A DNA stretch of 64,000 nt from Roseivirga ehrenbergii (GCF_001593005.1 NZ_LQZQ01000012.1:1-64000), one strand, 5' to 3'; shown: positions 1-10,346, counted from the first letter of the stretch. Translations and numbers: made by a program. The notes: generated from the sequence alone by a model not told the origin.

Positions 1-1065
1 GTGCTACAACAACGCAGGGTATCACAATCACCGATAATGATGTCGCAGCAAATCCAACTGTTGAACTTAGTGTTTCTGCCAACGCAGGAACAGAAGCTGC
101 CGGAACAGTTATTACCGTAACTGCCACAGCTTCCGCAGCTGTTACAGGCGACCAAACCGTTGACATAGCCGTAAGTGGAACTGGAATTACTGGCACGGAT
201 TACAGCTTAAGTGCCACTACAATCACCATCTTAAATGGCACAACTACTGGTACTGCTACTTTCACCATTGTTGATGATACTGATATCGAAGGCACTGAAA
301 CCGCTACTCTAACGATAAGTAATCCATCTGCTGGAATAACCCTAGGAGCTACCGCAACACAGAATATAACGATCACCGATAATGATGTCGCAGCAAACCC
401 AACTGTTGAACTTAGTGTTTCTGCCAACGCAGGAACAGAAGCTGCCGGAACAGTCATTACCGTAACTGCCACAGCATCTGCTACGGTAACTGGCGACCAA
501 ACCGTTGATCTTACTGTCAGTGGAACAGGAATTACAGGTACGGATTACAGTCTAAGCGCTGCAACAATAACTATCTTAAATGGAGCAACTACTGGCACCG
601 CTACTTTCACTATTCTTGACGATGCGGATGTCGAAGGCACTGAAACAGCCACGCTAACCATTAGCAATCCATCTGCTAGAATAACGCTTAGTGCTACAAC
701 AACGCAGGGTATCACGATCACCGATAATGATGTCGCACCAAATCCAACTGTTGAACTTAGTGTTTCTGCCAACGCAGGAACAGAAGCTGCCGGAACAGTC
801 ATTACCGTAACCGCCACAGCTTCCGCAGCTGTTACAGGCGACCAAACCATCGACCTATCCGTAAGTGGAACTGGAATTACTGGCACGGATTACAGCTTAA
901 GTGCCACTACAATCACCATCTTAAATGGCACAACTACTGGTACTGCTACTTTTACCATTGTTGATGATACTTATATCGAAGGCACTGAAACAGCCACGCT
1001 AATCATTAGCAACCCTTCTGCTGGAATAACGCTAGGAGCAACTACAACTAAGAATGTGGTAATTA
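1..1065 (+). repeat. Tandem 345-bp coding repeats arranged as a 690-bp higher-order repeat
   Basis: The ACCGATAATGATGTCGCA-type junction recurs with its CCGAT at 31, 376 and 721, and a diverged copy falls at 1066, so the spacing is exactly 345 bp (115 codons). Units 31-375 and 721-1065 are closer to each other than to 376-720. The first bases of the window match bases 691 onward, a shift of exactly 690 bp. The array is therefore an A-B-A-B arrangement that continues past the left edge. The next repeat (about 1068-1403) is 336 bp and clearly diverged. Confidence 0.9.
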
Positions 1066-2330
1066 CAGATAATGATTTTCCAGAAGTAAGCCTCTCAGTA
1101 AGTACCAATAATGGCTCGGAAAAGGAGGGAACAATGATAATAGTCACGGCTACAGCTTCAAGTGAAGTAGTGGGAGGGAAAACCGTTGACTTAGGGATTA
1201 GTGGAGCGGGCATTACCTCAACCGATTACGCCATCAGCTCCACTATCCTCTCTATCTCTAATGGAGAGACCTCAGGTACCGCAGTGATTATGATTACTGA
1301 CGACTCTGATATCGAAGGAATAGAGACAATGACTTTGACAATTAGCAATCCTTCGGAAGGGATTGTATTGGGCACCAATATCACTCAGGATATTGTGATA
1401 GAGGATGACGACTATGCAAGGCCTGATCCAGCGAATTCAAATACTACAATTACAGCAAGTCCATCAATCTTAGTCGCAGACGGTGTTTCAACAAGTATAA
1501 TCACAGTGATATTATCCAATGCAAACGGAGACCCACTATTGATCAGCGGAGGAACAGTAACCCTGACCACCACAGGCAGTGCCTCTTTAAGTGCGGTGGT
1601 CGACAATACCGATGGTACTTATACAGCAACTTTAACCAACACTGTTGCTGAAGATGTGACAATAACTGGTCAGGTAAATGGAGAAGACATTACCAACAAT
1701 GCGCTTGTGATCTTCACCCCAGATTTAACGGACTCAGATGGAGACGGTGTAATAGATAGTGATGAGGACACCAACGGAAATGGAGATTTGACAGACGATG
1801 ATACCGATGATGATGGAATTCCCAATTATTTAGACCCAGATGATGATGGCGATGGAGTTCCAACAAAGGATGAGGATGTAAACAAAGATGGAGACCCAAC
1901 CAATGATGATACTGACGGGGATGGAGTACCAAACCACTTAGATGAAGATGATGATGGAGACGGAAAGTCGACTGAAGAAGAAGGGACTGGTGATTCAGAC
2001 GGAGACGGTACACCCGATTATTTAGATACTGTTGATAAGGTGGAGGCATCACAAATTTTAAGTCCAAATGGTGATGGGATCAACGATGTCTTTATTCTAA
2101 AGGACATCGAGAAATACCCAGAGAATATGGTGAGCATATTCAATCGAAAAGGAAATCTGGTTTTTGAAATTCAGGGCTATAATAATAATGATAAAGCTTG
2201 GCGGGGATTTCCTAACACTGGTTTCTTAACCAATGGAGATCGAATTGTTCCGAATGGTACATATTTCTATGTGGTGGATCTTAAAGACGGAGAACGCCCA
2301 ATAACAGGTTTCTTTGTTTTAAAACGTTAA
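1..2330 (+). CDS. Giant Calx-beta repeat surface protein with CHU_C/T9SS type B C-terminal domain (5' end outside window)
   Basis: The reading frame is open from base 3 and has no start in the window, so only the last ~775 residues are visible. In order it holds at least four Calx-beta-like repeats of ~115 residues, each ending in a DND/DDD acidic turn; an invasin/Big-type Ig-like domain (about bases 1415-1710); Asp-rich thrombospondin type 3 calcium-binding repeats (about 1729-2030); and a C-terminal domain beginning LSPNGDGINDVF and ending in a GFFVLKR strand. The last domain is the gliding-motility-associated CHU_C domain, known as the type B sorting signal for type IX secretion. I infer a secreted, calcium-stabilised adhesin or motility surface protein. 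The stop lies 4 bp before a PorP/SprF-type gene, the usual partner of type B substrates (known from SprB/SprF). Confidence 0.9.
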   Translation, partial: ATTTQGITITDNDVAANPTVELSVSANAGTEAAGTVITVTATASAAVTGDQTVDIAVSGTGITGTDYSLSATTITILNGTTTGTATFTIVDDTDIEGTETATLTISNPSAGITLGATATQNITITDNDVAANPTVELSVSANAGTEAAGTVITVTATASATVTGDQTVDLTVSGTGITGTDYSLSAATITILNGATTGTATFTILDDADVEGTETATLTISNPSARITLSATTTQGITITDNDVAPNPTVELSVSANAGTEAAGTVITVTATASAAVTGDQTIDLSVSGTGITGTDYSLSATTITILNGTTTGTATFTIVDDTYIEGTETATLIISNPSAGITLGATTTKNVVITDNDFPEVSLSVSTNNGSEKEGTMIIVTATASSEVVGGKTVDLGISGAGITSTDYAISSTILSISNGETSGTAVIMITDDSDIEGIETMTLTISNPSEGIVLGTNITQDIVIEDDDYARPDPANSNTTITASPSILVADGVSTSIITVILSNANGDPLLISGGTVTLTTTGSASLSAVVDNTDGTYTATLTNTVAEDVTITGQVNGEDITNNALVIFTPDLTDSDGDGVIDSDEDTNGNGDLTDDDTDDDGIPNYLDPDDDGDGVPTKDEDVNKDGDPTNDDTDGDGVPNHLDEDDDGDGKSTEEEGTGDSDGDGTPDYLDTVDKVEASQILSPNGDGINDVFILKDIEKYPENMVSIFNRKGNLVFEIQGYNNNDKAWRGFPNTGFLTNGDRIVPNGTYFYVVDLKDGERPITGFFVLKR

Positions 2331-2334
2331 TTCA

Positions 2335-3270
2335 ATGGAGTTTAAAAGACTATTAATATTCTTGATTATTTCCATTGGGCATTCTATAAGCGCATATGGT
2401 CAGCAGCAGATTTTGAATACCCAGTATGTATTTAATCGTCACCTAATCAACCCCGCCTATACAGGAGTTGGAAACACGTTGAAAGCATCTTTGTTATTCA
2501 GAAATCAGTGGAAAGGAATAGAAGGAGCTCCAAATACTCAATCATTTAGCCTTCACGCACCCGTTAATTATGATAATTCATTTTCTCTAGGTGGAATTAT
2601 TATAAGAGATAAAATAGGAGTAACTACTCAAACAGGTGCATATATGACCGCTTCTTATGCGCTTCAGGTGAGCAATGAAACCTTTGTTTCCTTTGGTTTA
2701 CAAGGGGGGCTTTTAACCGACCGAACTAACTTTTCGGAGCTAGATGGTTATGCAAGTGATCCTTCATTGATTGCAGAGGATCGAACTTACGTTCGTCCTA
2801 ATTTTGGAGCAGGGGTTTATGTTTTCGATGATCGATTTCATATTGGTTTATCCGTCCCCAACTTGGTCAACCAGAAATTCGAGCAATTCACTTCACAAGA
2901 AGGATCAGATATACATCGGTTCTTCTATTTTGATAATGGCTATGTTTTTTTTCTGAATCCACAGTGGACCTTGGATTTGAGTACATTATTTAAGTTCCAA
3001 CCCGGTGATCCAGTACAGTTTGATATAAATACTCTCATAGGTATTAGGGAATCTGTTTGGTTTGGAACTGCCTACCGTTCCTTCGAGTCTTTCGATTTAC
3101 TCTTCAGGTTGAAAATTGGGAGAGACTATTACTTCTCGTATTCATATGATATAGCCACTGGTCCAGTAGCATTAAGCCGGGTAAATACGGGTTCTCACGA
3201 ATTCAACCTTCAGTTTGGATTAAGTGAAATCAGCAAGAAAATGAATCGCAGGAAGACTTTTAGAAGGTAG
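2335..3270 (+). CDS. PorP/SprF family type IX secretion outer-membrane protein
   Basis: A 311-residue protein with an N-terminal signal peptide ending near AYGQQQ. It has the family hallmark just after it: QYVFNRHLINPAYTGV, then FRNQWKGIEGAPNT. The remainder is strand-rich with many aromatic residues and Gly turns, as expected for an outer-membrane beta-barrel. Family members (F. johnsoniae SprF, P. gingivalis PorP) work with type IX secretion, and SprF-like copies are usually encoded directly after a type B cargo with a CHU_C domain. That is the arrangement here, with a 4-bp gap, so the two are almost certainly one transcript and this copy is probably dedicated to the upstream adhesin. Its 3' end overlaps the convergent permease gene by 11 bp. 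Confidence 0.9.
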   Translation: MEFKRLLIFLIISIGHSISAYGQQQILNTQYVFNRHLINPAYTGVGNTLKASLLFRNQWKGIEGAPNTQSFSLHAPVNYDNSFSLGGIIIRDKIGVTTQTGAYMTASYALQVSNETFVSFGLQGGLLTDRTNFSELDGYASDPSLIAEDRTYVRPNFGAGVYVFDDRFHIGLSVPNLVNQKFEQFTSQEGSDIHRFFYFDNGYVFFLNPQWTLDLSTLFKFQPGDPVQFDINTLIGIRESVWFGTAYRSFESFDLLFRLKIGRDYYFSYSYDIATGPVALSRVNTGSHEFNLQFGLSEISKKMNRRKTFRR

Positions 3271-4396
3271 TATTGGTGTTCTCTTTATCCACAGTTAGAT
3301 ACGTTTTTTTTCCTACCTGTCGTAATCTTTTAGGTAGTCTAGGTGGTTTTTTCTTTGGTCCTGATATCAAATCGGCAATTACTCTAGTTCTTGGGAATTG
3401 CTCTAAAATTATTTTAAAGAATACAGTCAATGGAATGGACATAATCAGCCCAGGAACACCCCAAATATAACCCCAAAGCATAAGCATCACTAAAATGGTA
3501 ATAATGTTGATCGAGAAAGATTTTCCCATAAATACAGGTTCTAACACACCGCCAAATAATGCTTGAACTCCTGTAATACTAAGAATGAAGAAAAACAAAG
3601 TACTGCTAGCATCCATTTCTACAAAGGCAAATATCGCGAGCAGTATAACAGATACGAATGATCCAATCATTTGTACAAAGTTGATCACAAAGGCAAATAA
3701 TCCCCAAAAAATAGGGAAACTTACTCCAAAAAATACGCAGGCTAAGCTAATGCCAATTCCTGTGAAAAGACTTACTATAAATTTCACCTTAATAAAGGTG
3801 ATGAGGTCTTTTTCAATTTTCATAAAAGCTTTAACTGATGCAAACTCCTTTCTTAAAATGGTGCTATTTAAAAGCTTTTGAAAGTTGATAGACTCGGCTA
3901 ACCATAATATGGCAAAGAAGGCCGTCATTAAGGTCATTGAAACGGTATTTTTAACAAACCCTAGAATAGAGCCTACATTTTTAAAAGAGCTATCTTTTTC
4001 AAGAATATCGCCCAAAAGATTTTCCCCTTGCAGAATTTGAACACCAAAGAGTTCTTCCACAGAGATGATCATGGAAATGATTTTCGACTCAGCCTTCTGG
4101 AAGAAATCATTTTCAGCCGAAAGTATTTCTCTGCTTGAAAGCTGTATCAATTCAATCCCCACCTTAAGTACCCCGGCTATAATCAAGAAGATAATAAAGA
4201 TACTGATGGTTTTGGGGAGGTTTTTTTTGTTGAACCAGCGCATAAGTGGCAAGAACAAAAGCGCAATGAACATTGAGAAAATGAGCGGAATGAAAATGAA
4301 AGAAAGGATCTTAAGCAGGTAAAATACCAGCGGAATCACAATGATTAACAACAGGGTATTTGTTGTTCTTAAATCTTTTAATGGACTGTCTTGCAT
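3260..4396 (-). CDS. AI-2E/PerM family membrane transporter (copy 1)
   Basis: A 378-residue polytopic membrane protein. Two N-terminal hydrophobic helices are followed by a third, then a charged ~70-residue soluble stretch, then about five further helices. A conserved segment near SFPIFWGLFAFVINFVQMIG matches the IPxxG/NxxP region of the PF01594 (YdiK/PerM/TqsA) family. Family members are proposed exporters of AI-2 or small metabolites, or Na+/H+ antiporters, so the substrate cannot be read from sequence. The tail after residue ~345 is basic (GPKKKPPRLPKRLRQ) and cytoplasmic. The gene ends inside the 3' end of the convergent PorP/SprF gene. A second paralogue is at 18295-19380. Confidence 0.85.
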   Translation of the reverse strand: MQDSPLKDLRTTNTLLLIIVIPLVFYLLKILSFIFIPLIFSMFIALLFLPLMRWFNKKNLPKTISIFIIFLIIAGVLKVGIELIQLSSREILSAENDFFQKAESKIISMIISVEELFGVQILQGENLLGDILEKDSSFKNVGSILGFVKNTVSMTLMTAFFAILWLAESINFQKLLNSTILRKEFASVKAFMKIEKDLITFIKVKFIVSLFTGIGISLACVFFGVSFPIFWGLFAFVINFVQMIGSFVSVILLAIFAFVEMDASSTLFFFILSITGVQALFGGVLEPVFMGKSFSINIITILVMLMLWGYIWGVPGLIMSIPLTVFFKIILEQFPRTRVIADLISGPKKKPPRLPKRLRQVGKKTYLTVDKENTNTTF

Positions 4397-4461
4397 TTTC
4401 TGTTATTACTCTCGGTTATTTCAGGTGCTTAAATAATGAACACTCATACGAGTTTGGTGTG

Positions 4462-4469
4462 CAAAAGTA
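4462..4469 (-). promoter_or_regulatory. Putative Bacteroidota -7 promoter element for the AI-2E permease
   Basis: The minus strand reads TACTTTTG, matching the TAnnTTTG -7 consensus of Bacteroidota. It lies ~65 nt upstream of the ATG at 4396. I see no clear TTG at -33, so this is a half-site call. Confidence 0.4.
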
Positions 4470-4490
4470 CATAAGGAATGGACTATTTTT

Positions 4491-5405
4491 TTAGAATACA
4501 GAAGAATCTGTTGCTTGATTAAACATTTCTAAAAAACGCATTCCCTTATATGAGTTTCCTTTCTCATTTAATGGTGGACTCCATACTGCTACACTAAAGT
4601 GTTCTGGAAGTACAGCAATAATTCCTCCGCCCACGCCACTTTTGCCAGGAATCCCTACTTTGAATGAAAACTCTCCGGCTTCATCATAAAAACCACAAAG
4701 CTGCATCAAGGTGTTGATTCTTTTAGATTTTTCGGTGCTTATAATCTTTTCTTTGGTGAATGGGTCAATACCATCATTCACTAAAAACATAAAGGTTCTA
4801 GATAGTTCTGCGCAAGTCATTTCAATAGCGCAAAGGTGGAAATAGAAGTCTAATACCTCGTCACAATTTCCATCAATGTTGCCATAAGCTTTCATCAGGT
4901 TGATCAGAGCAGCATTTCTATAGCCATGCTCTTTCTCTGATTGAGCTACTTTTTCATTGTAATTAATAGAATCGTTGTCTGCTACTTTTCTAATATACTC
5001 AATAAAGGTTTGTTTGGAGTTTTTCAGGTGGTCAACTAATATATCACAAACTACCAATGCCCCTGAATTAATGAGTGGATTTCGGGGGATCCCCTTGTCG
5101 TGTTCTAACTGCACTAGAGAATTAAAGGCCGTTCCTGAGGGCTCTACACCAACACGTTTCCAAAGCTTTTCACCTTCCAACTCATAGGCCAATACTAGTG
5201 ATAAAACCTTAGCAATACTTTGAATTGAGAACTTCTCATCGAAATCGCCATGACTGAAACTTTCTCCATTTATAGTTGTAAGGTGCACTCCAAACTTGTT
5301 GGGGTCTACCGAGCCCAATTCTGGAATGTAGGAAGCTACCTTGCCCGGGTCGTTTATTTTAGAGAGGAAATCACAGGTATTTGAAAAAGCTTGTTTGTAC
5401 TCCAT
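4491..5405 (-). CDS. glsA: Glutaminase A
   Basis: A 304-residue single-domain enzyme, the normal length of the bacterial glutaminase family (PF04960), which hydrolyses L-glutamine to L-glutamate and ammonia in the cytoplasm. The beta-lactamase-like serine hydrolase motif S-I-A-K lies at residues 63-66 (Ser nucleophile, Lys base). PRNPLINSGALV and GIPGKSGVGGGI are the other family signatures. There is no signal peptide. It lies downstream of the ABC-F gene on the same strand with a 112-bp gap containing a weak stem-loop, so it is probably a separate transcription unit. Confidence 0.95.
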   Translation of the reverse strand: MEYKQAFSNTCDFLSKINDPGKVASYIPELGSVDPNKFGVHLTTINGESFSHGDFDEKFSIQSIAKVLSLVLAYELEGEKLWKRVGVEPSGTAFNSLVQLEHDKGIPRNPLINSGALVVCDILVDHLKNSKQTFIEYIRKVADNDSINYNEKVAQSEKEHGYRNAALINLMKAYGNIDGNCDEVLDFYFHLCAIEMTCAELSRTFMFLVNDGIDPFTKEKIISTEKSKRINTLMQLCGFYDEAGEFSFKVGIPGKSGVGGGIIAVLPEHFSVAVWSPPLNEKGNSYKGMRFLEMFNQATDSSVF

Positions 5406-5480
5406 TCTTTACTTGAATTAGGGGTAGATCGAAAAATAGAATTAAATAAACCTAAAGAAATTGAGAACAGAACAAAAGTG

Positions 5481-5509
5481 AAAGAGGATTGTTTGTAGCA
5501 ACCCTCTTT
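5481..5509 (-). terminator. Weak stem-loop downstream of the YbiT-type ABC-F gene
   Basis: A 7-bp stem (AAAGAGG at 5481-5487, CCTCTTT at 5503-5509) with a 15-nt loop lies just past the stop of the minus-strand ABC-F gene. The T-run on the minus side is broken (CACTTTTG). The better T-run is on the plus side, where no gene needs it. Confidence 0.35.
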
Positions 5510-5517
5510 CTTATTTT

Positions 5518-7143
<1,626 letters not shown>

Positions 7144-7152
7144 TTAAGGCCG

Positions 7153-7160
7153 CAAAGGTA
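7153..7160 (-). promoter_or_regulatory. Putative -7 promoter element for the YbiT-type ABC-F gene
   Basis: The minus strand reads TACCTTTG, a full match to TAnnTTTG, ~22 nt before the ATG. No convincing -33 TTG lies at the usual 17-23 nt spacing. Confidence 0.4.
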
Positions 7161-7278
7161 AGGCGATCAAATGGGAAAGGGAAGTATAGCGGCAATTTTA
7201 TGATTTGTAATGCTTAACTATTAAAAATAAGTGAGTTATGTTTATTGAAACTTGATTACTTTCGCAGGCTTTTTTTAC

Positions 7279-7911
7279 ATGACTAAGTTCTCGGAAGAGC
7301 AGTGGATTGACTGGGTTGATCAGCTCTCACAAAATGATTTTGTAGTAATTGATGATTTTCTCGATAAGCAATTGTTTGAGAATATCCGTACCTATTTTAT
7401 CGATCGCCTAGAGATGGATGGCTTTTCTGACGCGGCTATAGGTGCATTAAATCATAAGCAATTAGAGAAATCAATTCGCGGAGATAAAATCTATTGGCTG
7501 GAACGGAAGAATGATATAGAGATGGAGTCGTTTTTTCAGCTGTCAGATGAATTGATTCAACAACTTAATCAACTTTGTTACCTCAGTCTTTCGGGCTGCG
7601 AATTCCATTTGGCGCATTACCCTATTGGTACTTTTTACAAAAAACACATTGATCAGTTTAAAGGCAGAAGTAACCGATTGATTTCAGTGATTATCTACCT
7701 CAATGTGGGTTGGAAACCTGGAGATGGTGGAGAACTTAAGGTTTTTAAAGAAAATGGTGATGAGCTATTGGTAGAGCCGCTTGCAGGCCGATGTGTTATG
7801 TTTAAAAGTGACACGGTCCCTCATGAGGTTATGAAAACTCAGGTGAATCGTTACAGTTTAACTGGCTGGCTTTTATATCAGCCTTCCACTTTAGGCTATT
7901 TGTTAGGCTAG
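7279..7911 (+). CDS. 2-oxoglutarate/Fe(II)-dependent oxygenase (prolyl 4-hydroxylase-like)
   Basis: 210 residues from the ATG at 7279. An in-frame TTG at 7252 would add nine residues but lies in a promoter-like stretch (TACTTTCG at 7257-7264), so I prefer the ATG. The double-stranded beta-helix iron site is visible: H123-x-D125 (KKHID), distal H182 (PHEV), and R191 (NRYSLTGW) for the 2-oxoglutarate carboxylate. The fold segment SVIIYLNVGWKPGDGGEL is typical of P4H/SM-20-like 2OG oxygenases. The substrate is unknown; bacterial relatives hydroxylate prolines in proteins, including EF-Tu in Pseudomonas. It is convergent with the next gene, with only 6 bp between stops and no terminator. Confidence 0.85.
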   Translation: MTKFSEEQWIDWVDQLSQNDFVVIDDFLDKQLFENIRTYFIDRLEMDGFSDAAIGALNHKQLEKSIRGDKIYWLERKNDIEMESFFQLSDELIQQLNQLCYLSLSGCEFHLAHYPIGTFYKKHIDQFKGRSNRLISVIIYLNVGWKPGDGGELKVFKENGDELLVEPLAGRCVMFKSDTVPHEVMKTQVNRYSLTGWLLYQPSTLGYLLG

Positions 7912-7917
7912 ACTTTG

Positions 7918-8757
7918 TTACTTCAAGACAGCTTCCACTACAACTGGTAAATGATCAGAGGGGTATTTTTTGTCTTTGGAGTCACTTAACACGGCATATT
8001 TTCTTACCTCAACTTTATAAGGATTAGTAAAAATATAGTCGATGCGTTTAGTTACGGGCTCATTAAATTTGAACCCGTTGAAAGTGCCTTTTGGGCCAAA
8101 TACTAGGTCTGAGCTAAAATGTCGTGAATCATTTAATTTTGAACTTAACTTTTGAATCGGCTCCGAGCCTGGTTCTAGATTTAAATCTCCCATTAAAAAA
8201 ACGGGAAGGTTTTCCATATTCAACTTGTTAATTTCAGCAGTAATAAGGTCTACACTATTTACCCTTGCTGTATCTCCTACATGGTCGAAGTGGGTATTAA
8301 AAACCCAAAATTTCTTATTGGTTGCCTTATGTTGAAATAGGGCGTAGGTACAAATTCTTTCGAGTGCGGCATCCCAGCCTACACTAGGTTTTTCTGGAGT
8401 TTCCGAAAGCCAAAAAGTGTTCTGATTGATCAGCTCTAGGTTTTCACTTTTGAAAAAAATTGCGGTGTATTCTCCAGCTTCTTTTCCGTCATCTCTACCC
8501 ACCCCAATGTGGTTATATGTGGGTAGTGCATCTTCTAAAAAAGTAACCTGATGCGCAAGTCCTTCTTGAATTCCCAAAACATCTGGCTCGATAAAGTTGA
8601 TTTGATTAGCAAGCCAGCGCTTACGCAACTCCCAATGATTTTCTCCATCATTCGGGTTGTCATAGCGAATGTTATAAGTCATTACTTTAATCGGGGTTTG
8701 CCCAATTAGATTTATGCTCAGTAGAATGGTGAATAGGGGAACGAGTAATTTACGCAT
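7918..8757 (-). CDS. Secreted endonuclease/exonuclease/phosphatase family protein
   Basis: 279 residues from the ATG at 8757, which gives a clean signal peptide (MRKLLVPLFTILLSINLIGQ). The frame extends upstream to 8817, but that would bury the signal peptide. EEP-fold motifs are present in order: MTYNIRYDNPNDGENHW, DVLGIQEG (metal-binding Glu), FNTHFDHVG, FLMGDLNLEP (GD-x-N), and a terminal YPSDHLPVV (SDH). The family covers DNase I-like nucleases, sphingomyelinases and phosphoinositide phosphatases. The short secreted Bacteroidota form is generally left as an EEP-family hydrolase, and the substrate cannot be assigned. Confidence 0.88.
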   Translation of the reverse strand: MRKLLVPLFTILLSINLIGQTPIKVMTYNIRYDNPNDGENHWELRKRWLANQINFIEPDVLGIQEGLAHQVTFLEDALPTYNHIGVGRDDGKEAGEYTAIFFKSENLELINQNTFWLSETPEKPSVGWDAALERICTYALFQHKATNKKFWVFNTHFDHVGDTARVNSVDLITAEINKLNMENLPVFLMGDLNLEPGSEPIQKLSSKLNDSRHFSSDLVFGPKGTFNGFKFNEPVTKRIDYIFTNPYKVEVRKYAVLSDSKDKKYPSDHLPVVVEAVLK

Positions 8758-8885
8758 AGGCCAAAGTTCGTAATTGATTTGGAGATAACGAAACAATCTT
8801 TGGGCTTGGGTAACCAAAATTTAGGCCAGAGATGTACGCGTTGACCTAGGCTTAGCTATCCTTGCTTATTTAGAAGGCTATAAAA

Positions 8886-8915
8886 AGGAAAAGGTGCCCG
8901 TACGGCACCTTTCCT
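8886..8915 (-). terminator. Rho-independent terminator after the 8977-9636 gene
   Basis: AGGAAA-A-GGTGCC (8886-8898) pairs with GGCACC-TTTCCT (8904-8915) around a 5-nt loop, with one bulged A. On the minus strand it is followed by a T-rich run (CCTTTTTATAG), so it terminates transcription from the hypothetical gene. Confidence 0.75.
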
Positions 8916-8976
8916 CTCCTAAACACCACTATGATTGGATAACCATTTAATCCAACTGCTAGCGAAAATCTTTAAT

Positions 8977-9636
8977 CTAAATCATATCACCTGGTATTGG
9001 CCCCATGTAAAAAATTGACACTGTGCCCCCTGCATTTGCCGATGCTCTTTGGATGTTACAAATGGCTTCAGTTTGTGGAACTGGGGGCGATGGCGCGCCC
9101 AAAGGTTTGTTGTTACACAATGGAGGAGACACGCTTGCCGTGCATATGTCGCAGCCATATGGAAAAACACCAATATTTCCGATGTTTTTGCCAAGTGGAG
9201 CATTTTTGAACTTTGTTACATTCGGATGGGTTGGCCCAGCATTCCAATTCTCTCCATCTGTTAAAAGAAATTTTATATATGAATTTGCCCCTGATACATT
9301 ACTGATATCCACGGTTTCCCAACTTTTCGGGTTGGAACTATATGAATTTAAAGTGAATTCGGCCAAGTTAATTCCCATAGGGAAGTCATTTGTAGGGCAA
9401 TTCAGGGGTGGAGAATTGAATGCGATATTGCCACTGAATGTCTTGCCTTTCGGAGAATTGTACGAAATGAATTTACTAGGGCCTAAAATAAAGTAGCCTT
9501 GATGTGGGTTAGTTATTTCTTTAACAAAGGGTATTTTACTGATGTCAGAGACGTACTCCTCTCCCTCATCTAAAGTAAGATATACCTTTATCTCTTCTGT
9601 CCAGTCGTTAATAATTATTAGTTCAGTAGTTCCCAT
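8977..9636 (-). CDS. Hypothetical protein, Cys-containing, no signal peptide
   Basis: I do not recognise this 219-residue protein. It starts MGTTELIIINDWTEE, has no signal peptide or membrane helix, and is predicted beta-rich. Cysteines cluster in the second half (CPTN, GCDICTAS, LCNN, ICNIQ), and the last third is rich in Pro and Gly. The pattern LAEFTLN followed by WETVDISNVSGAN faintly recalls thaumatin-like proteins, but the canonical thaumatin cysteine signature is not matched, so this is only a lead. It is divergent from another unknown gene at 9864 across a 227-bp spacer and has its own terminator, so it is probably a genuine monocistronic gene. Confidence 0.65.
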   Translation of the reverse strand: MGTTELIIINDWTEEIKVYLTLDEGEEYVSDISKIPFVKEITNPHQGYFILGPSKFISYNSPKGKTFSGNIAFNSPPLNCPTNDFPMGINLAEFTLNSYSSNPKSWETVDISNVSGANSYIKFLLTDGENWNAGPTHPNVTKFKNAPLGKNIGNIGVFPYGCDICTASVSPPLCNNKPLGAPSPPVPQTEAICNIQRASANAGGTVSIFYMGPIPGDMI

Positions 9637-9821
9637 AGTGGCTTTTTACTTGATGAATCAATAAGTCTTCATAACACCATTACCAGATGTGTCTGAAGAA
9701 ATTCCGTTGATCTAAGTTTAAGACATCCCAAAATTGAGGGATAAAAGGAAAGGTTTAATCCGCTGTAAGTAGTAATTTCACGATACCACTTTAGAGGTAT
9801 CAGCCAAAAGATTAGCGCTTG

Positions 9822-9829
9822 TATTTTTG
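9822..9829 (+). promoter_or_regulatory. Putative -7 promoter element for the 9864-13366 operon
   Basis: TATTTTTG matches TAnnTTTG and lies 34 nt before the ATG at 9864. No -33 TTG is seen at standard spacing. The rest of the 227-bp divergent spacer (9637-9863) shows no repeat or ORF I can support. Confidence 0.4.
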
Positions 9830-9863
9830 AAGGGATTTCAACTAAAAACTAAAAATTAAGATT

Positions 9864-10328
9864 ATGTCAAATGTTATTAATGACCAATATCCGTTGGGTC
9901 CTGGTGGATCCTATGGTGTAGCTACATGTATTGTTGCTGAAAACTTAGCTTTCGAAAACACGAAGGGTGTTGGAAAAGACCCTCTCGCATTCCCTGAATC
10001 ATTTTGTCCGTTTTTAAGGATGACCAAAGTTGAAAATACCCAAGCGCAACGTTTGCACGTGGTTATTTTTGCTCCTGAAGGTTTTGTTTTAGATCCTAAG
10101 ACTCCCTTAGTTTGTGATTATATGGGATCTGAATTGTTTTTTTATGTTAATTTCAAGCAAAATACGGTAGACCCAACGAGTAAACAGTGTTTCGTAATTC
10201 ATGCTGATTTCACAGTTGAATTTTCAGCCAAACTTAAAAGAAAGAAAATCTTTGTTATTCCAGTGCACGGAGACCCAGAGGAGGGTGAAGCTACCAAAGT
10301 AACAGTAGAGGATGAAGGAGAAGTATAA
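9864..10328 (+). CDS. Hypothetical protein preceding a two-component system
   Basis: A 154-residue acidic-tailed protein (ends EGEATKVTVEDEGEV) that I do not recognise. It has no signal peptide or transmembrane segment; the middle alternates strand-like segments (RLHVVIFAPEGFVL, ELFFYVNFKQNT, IHADFTVEF), suggesting a small beta-sandwich. An AT-rich leader with a plausible promoter precedes the ATG. The gap to the histidine kinase gene is only 18 bp on the same strand, so it is probably co-transcribed. It could be a cytoplasmic accessory or a target of that system, but nothing in the sequence decides this. It is divergent from another unknown gene. Confidence 0.65.
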   Translation: MSNVINDQYPLGPGGSYGVATCIVAENLAFENTKGVGKDPLAFPESFCPFLRMTKVENTQAQRLHVVIFAPEGFVLDPKTPLVCDYMGSELFFYVNFKQNTVDPTSKQCFVIHADFTVEFSAKLKRKKIFVIPVHGDPEEGEATKVTVEDEGEV

Positions 10329-10346
10329 TCAATTTTAAATTTAACT

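Noticed and set aside
200-886. Minus-strand ORFs across the Calx-beta repeats
   Set aside because: They are antisense shadows of the Thr/Ala-rich repeats and recur with the same period; the plus frame has the conserved domain signal.
1-1065. Tandem repeats as a CRISPR array
   Set aside because: The unit is 345 bp of coding sequence in one open frame, without short repeats and unique spacers.
1714-2067. Minus-strand ORF with a His/Leu-rich product
   Set aside because: It is the complement of the Asp-rich thrombospondin type 3 repeats and has no independent support.
9023-9496. Plus-strand ORF of 157 codons opposite the hypothetical gene at 8977-9636
   Set aside because: The minus frame is longer, has a start and a terminator in place; the plus ORFs overlap one another in three frames, a sign of low stop density rather than genes.
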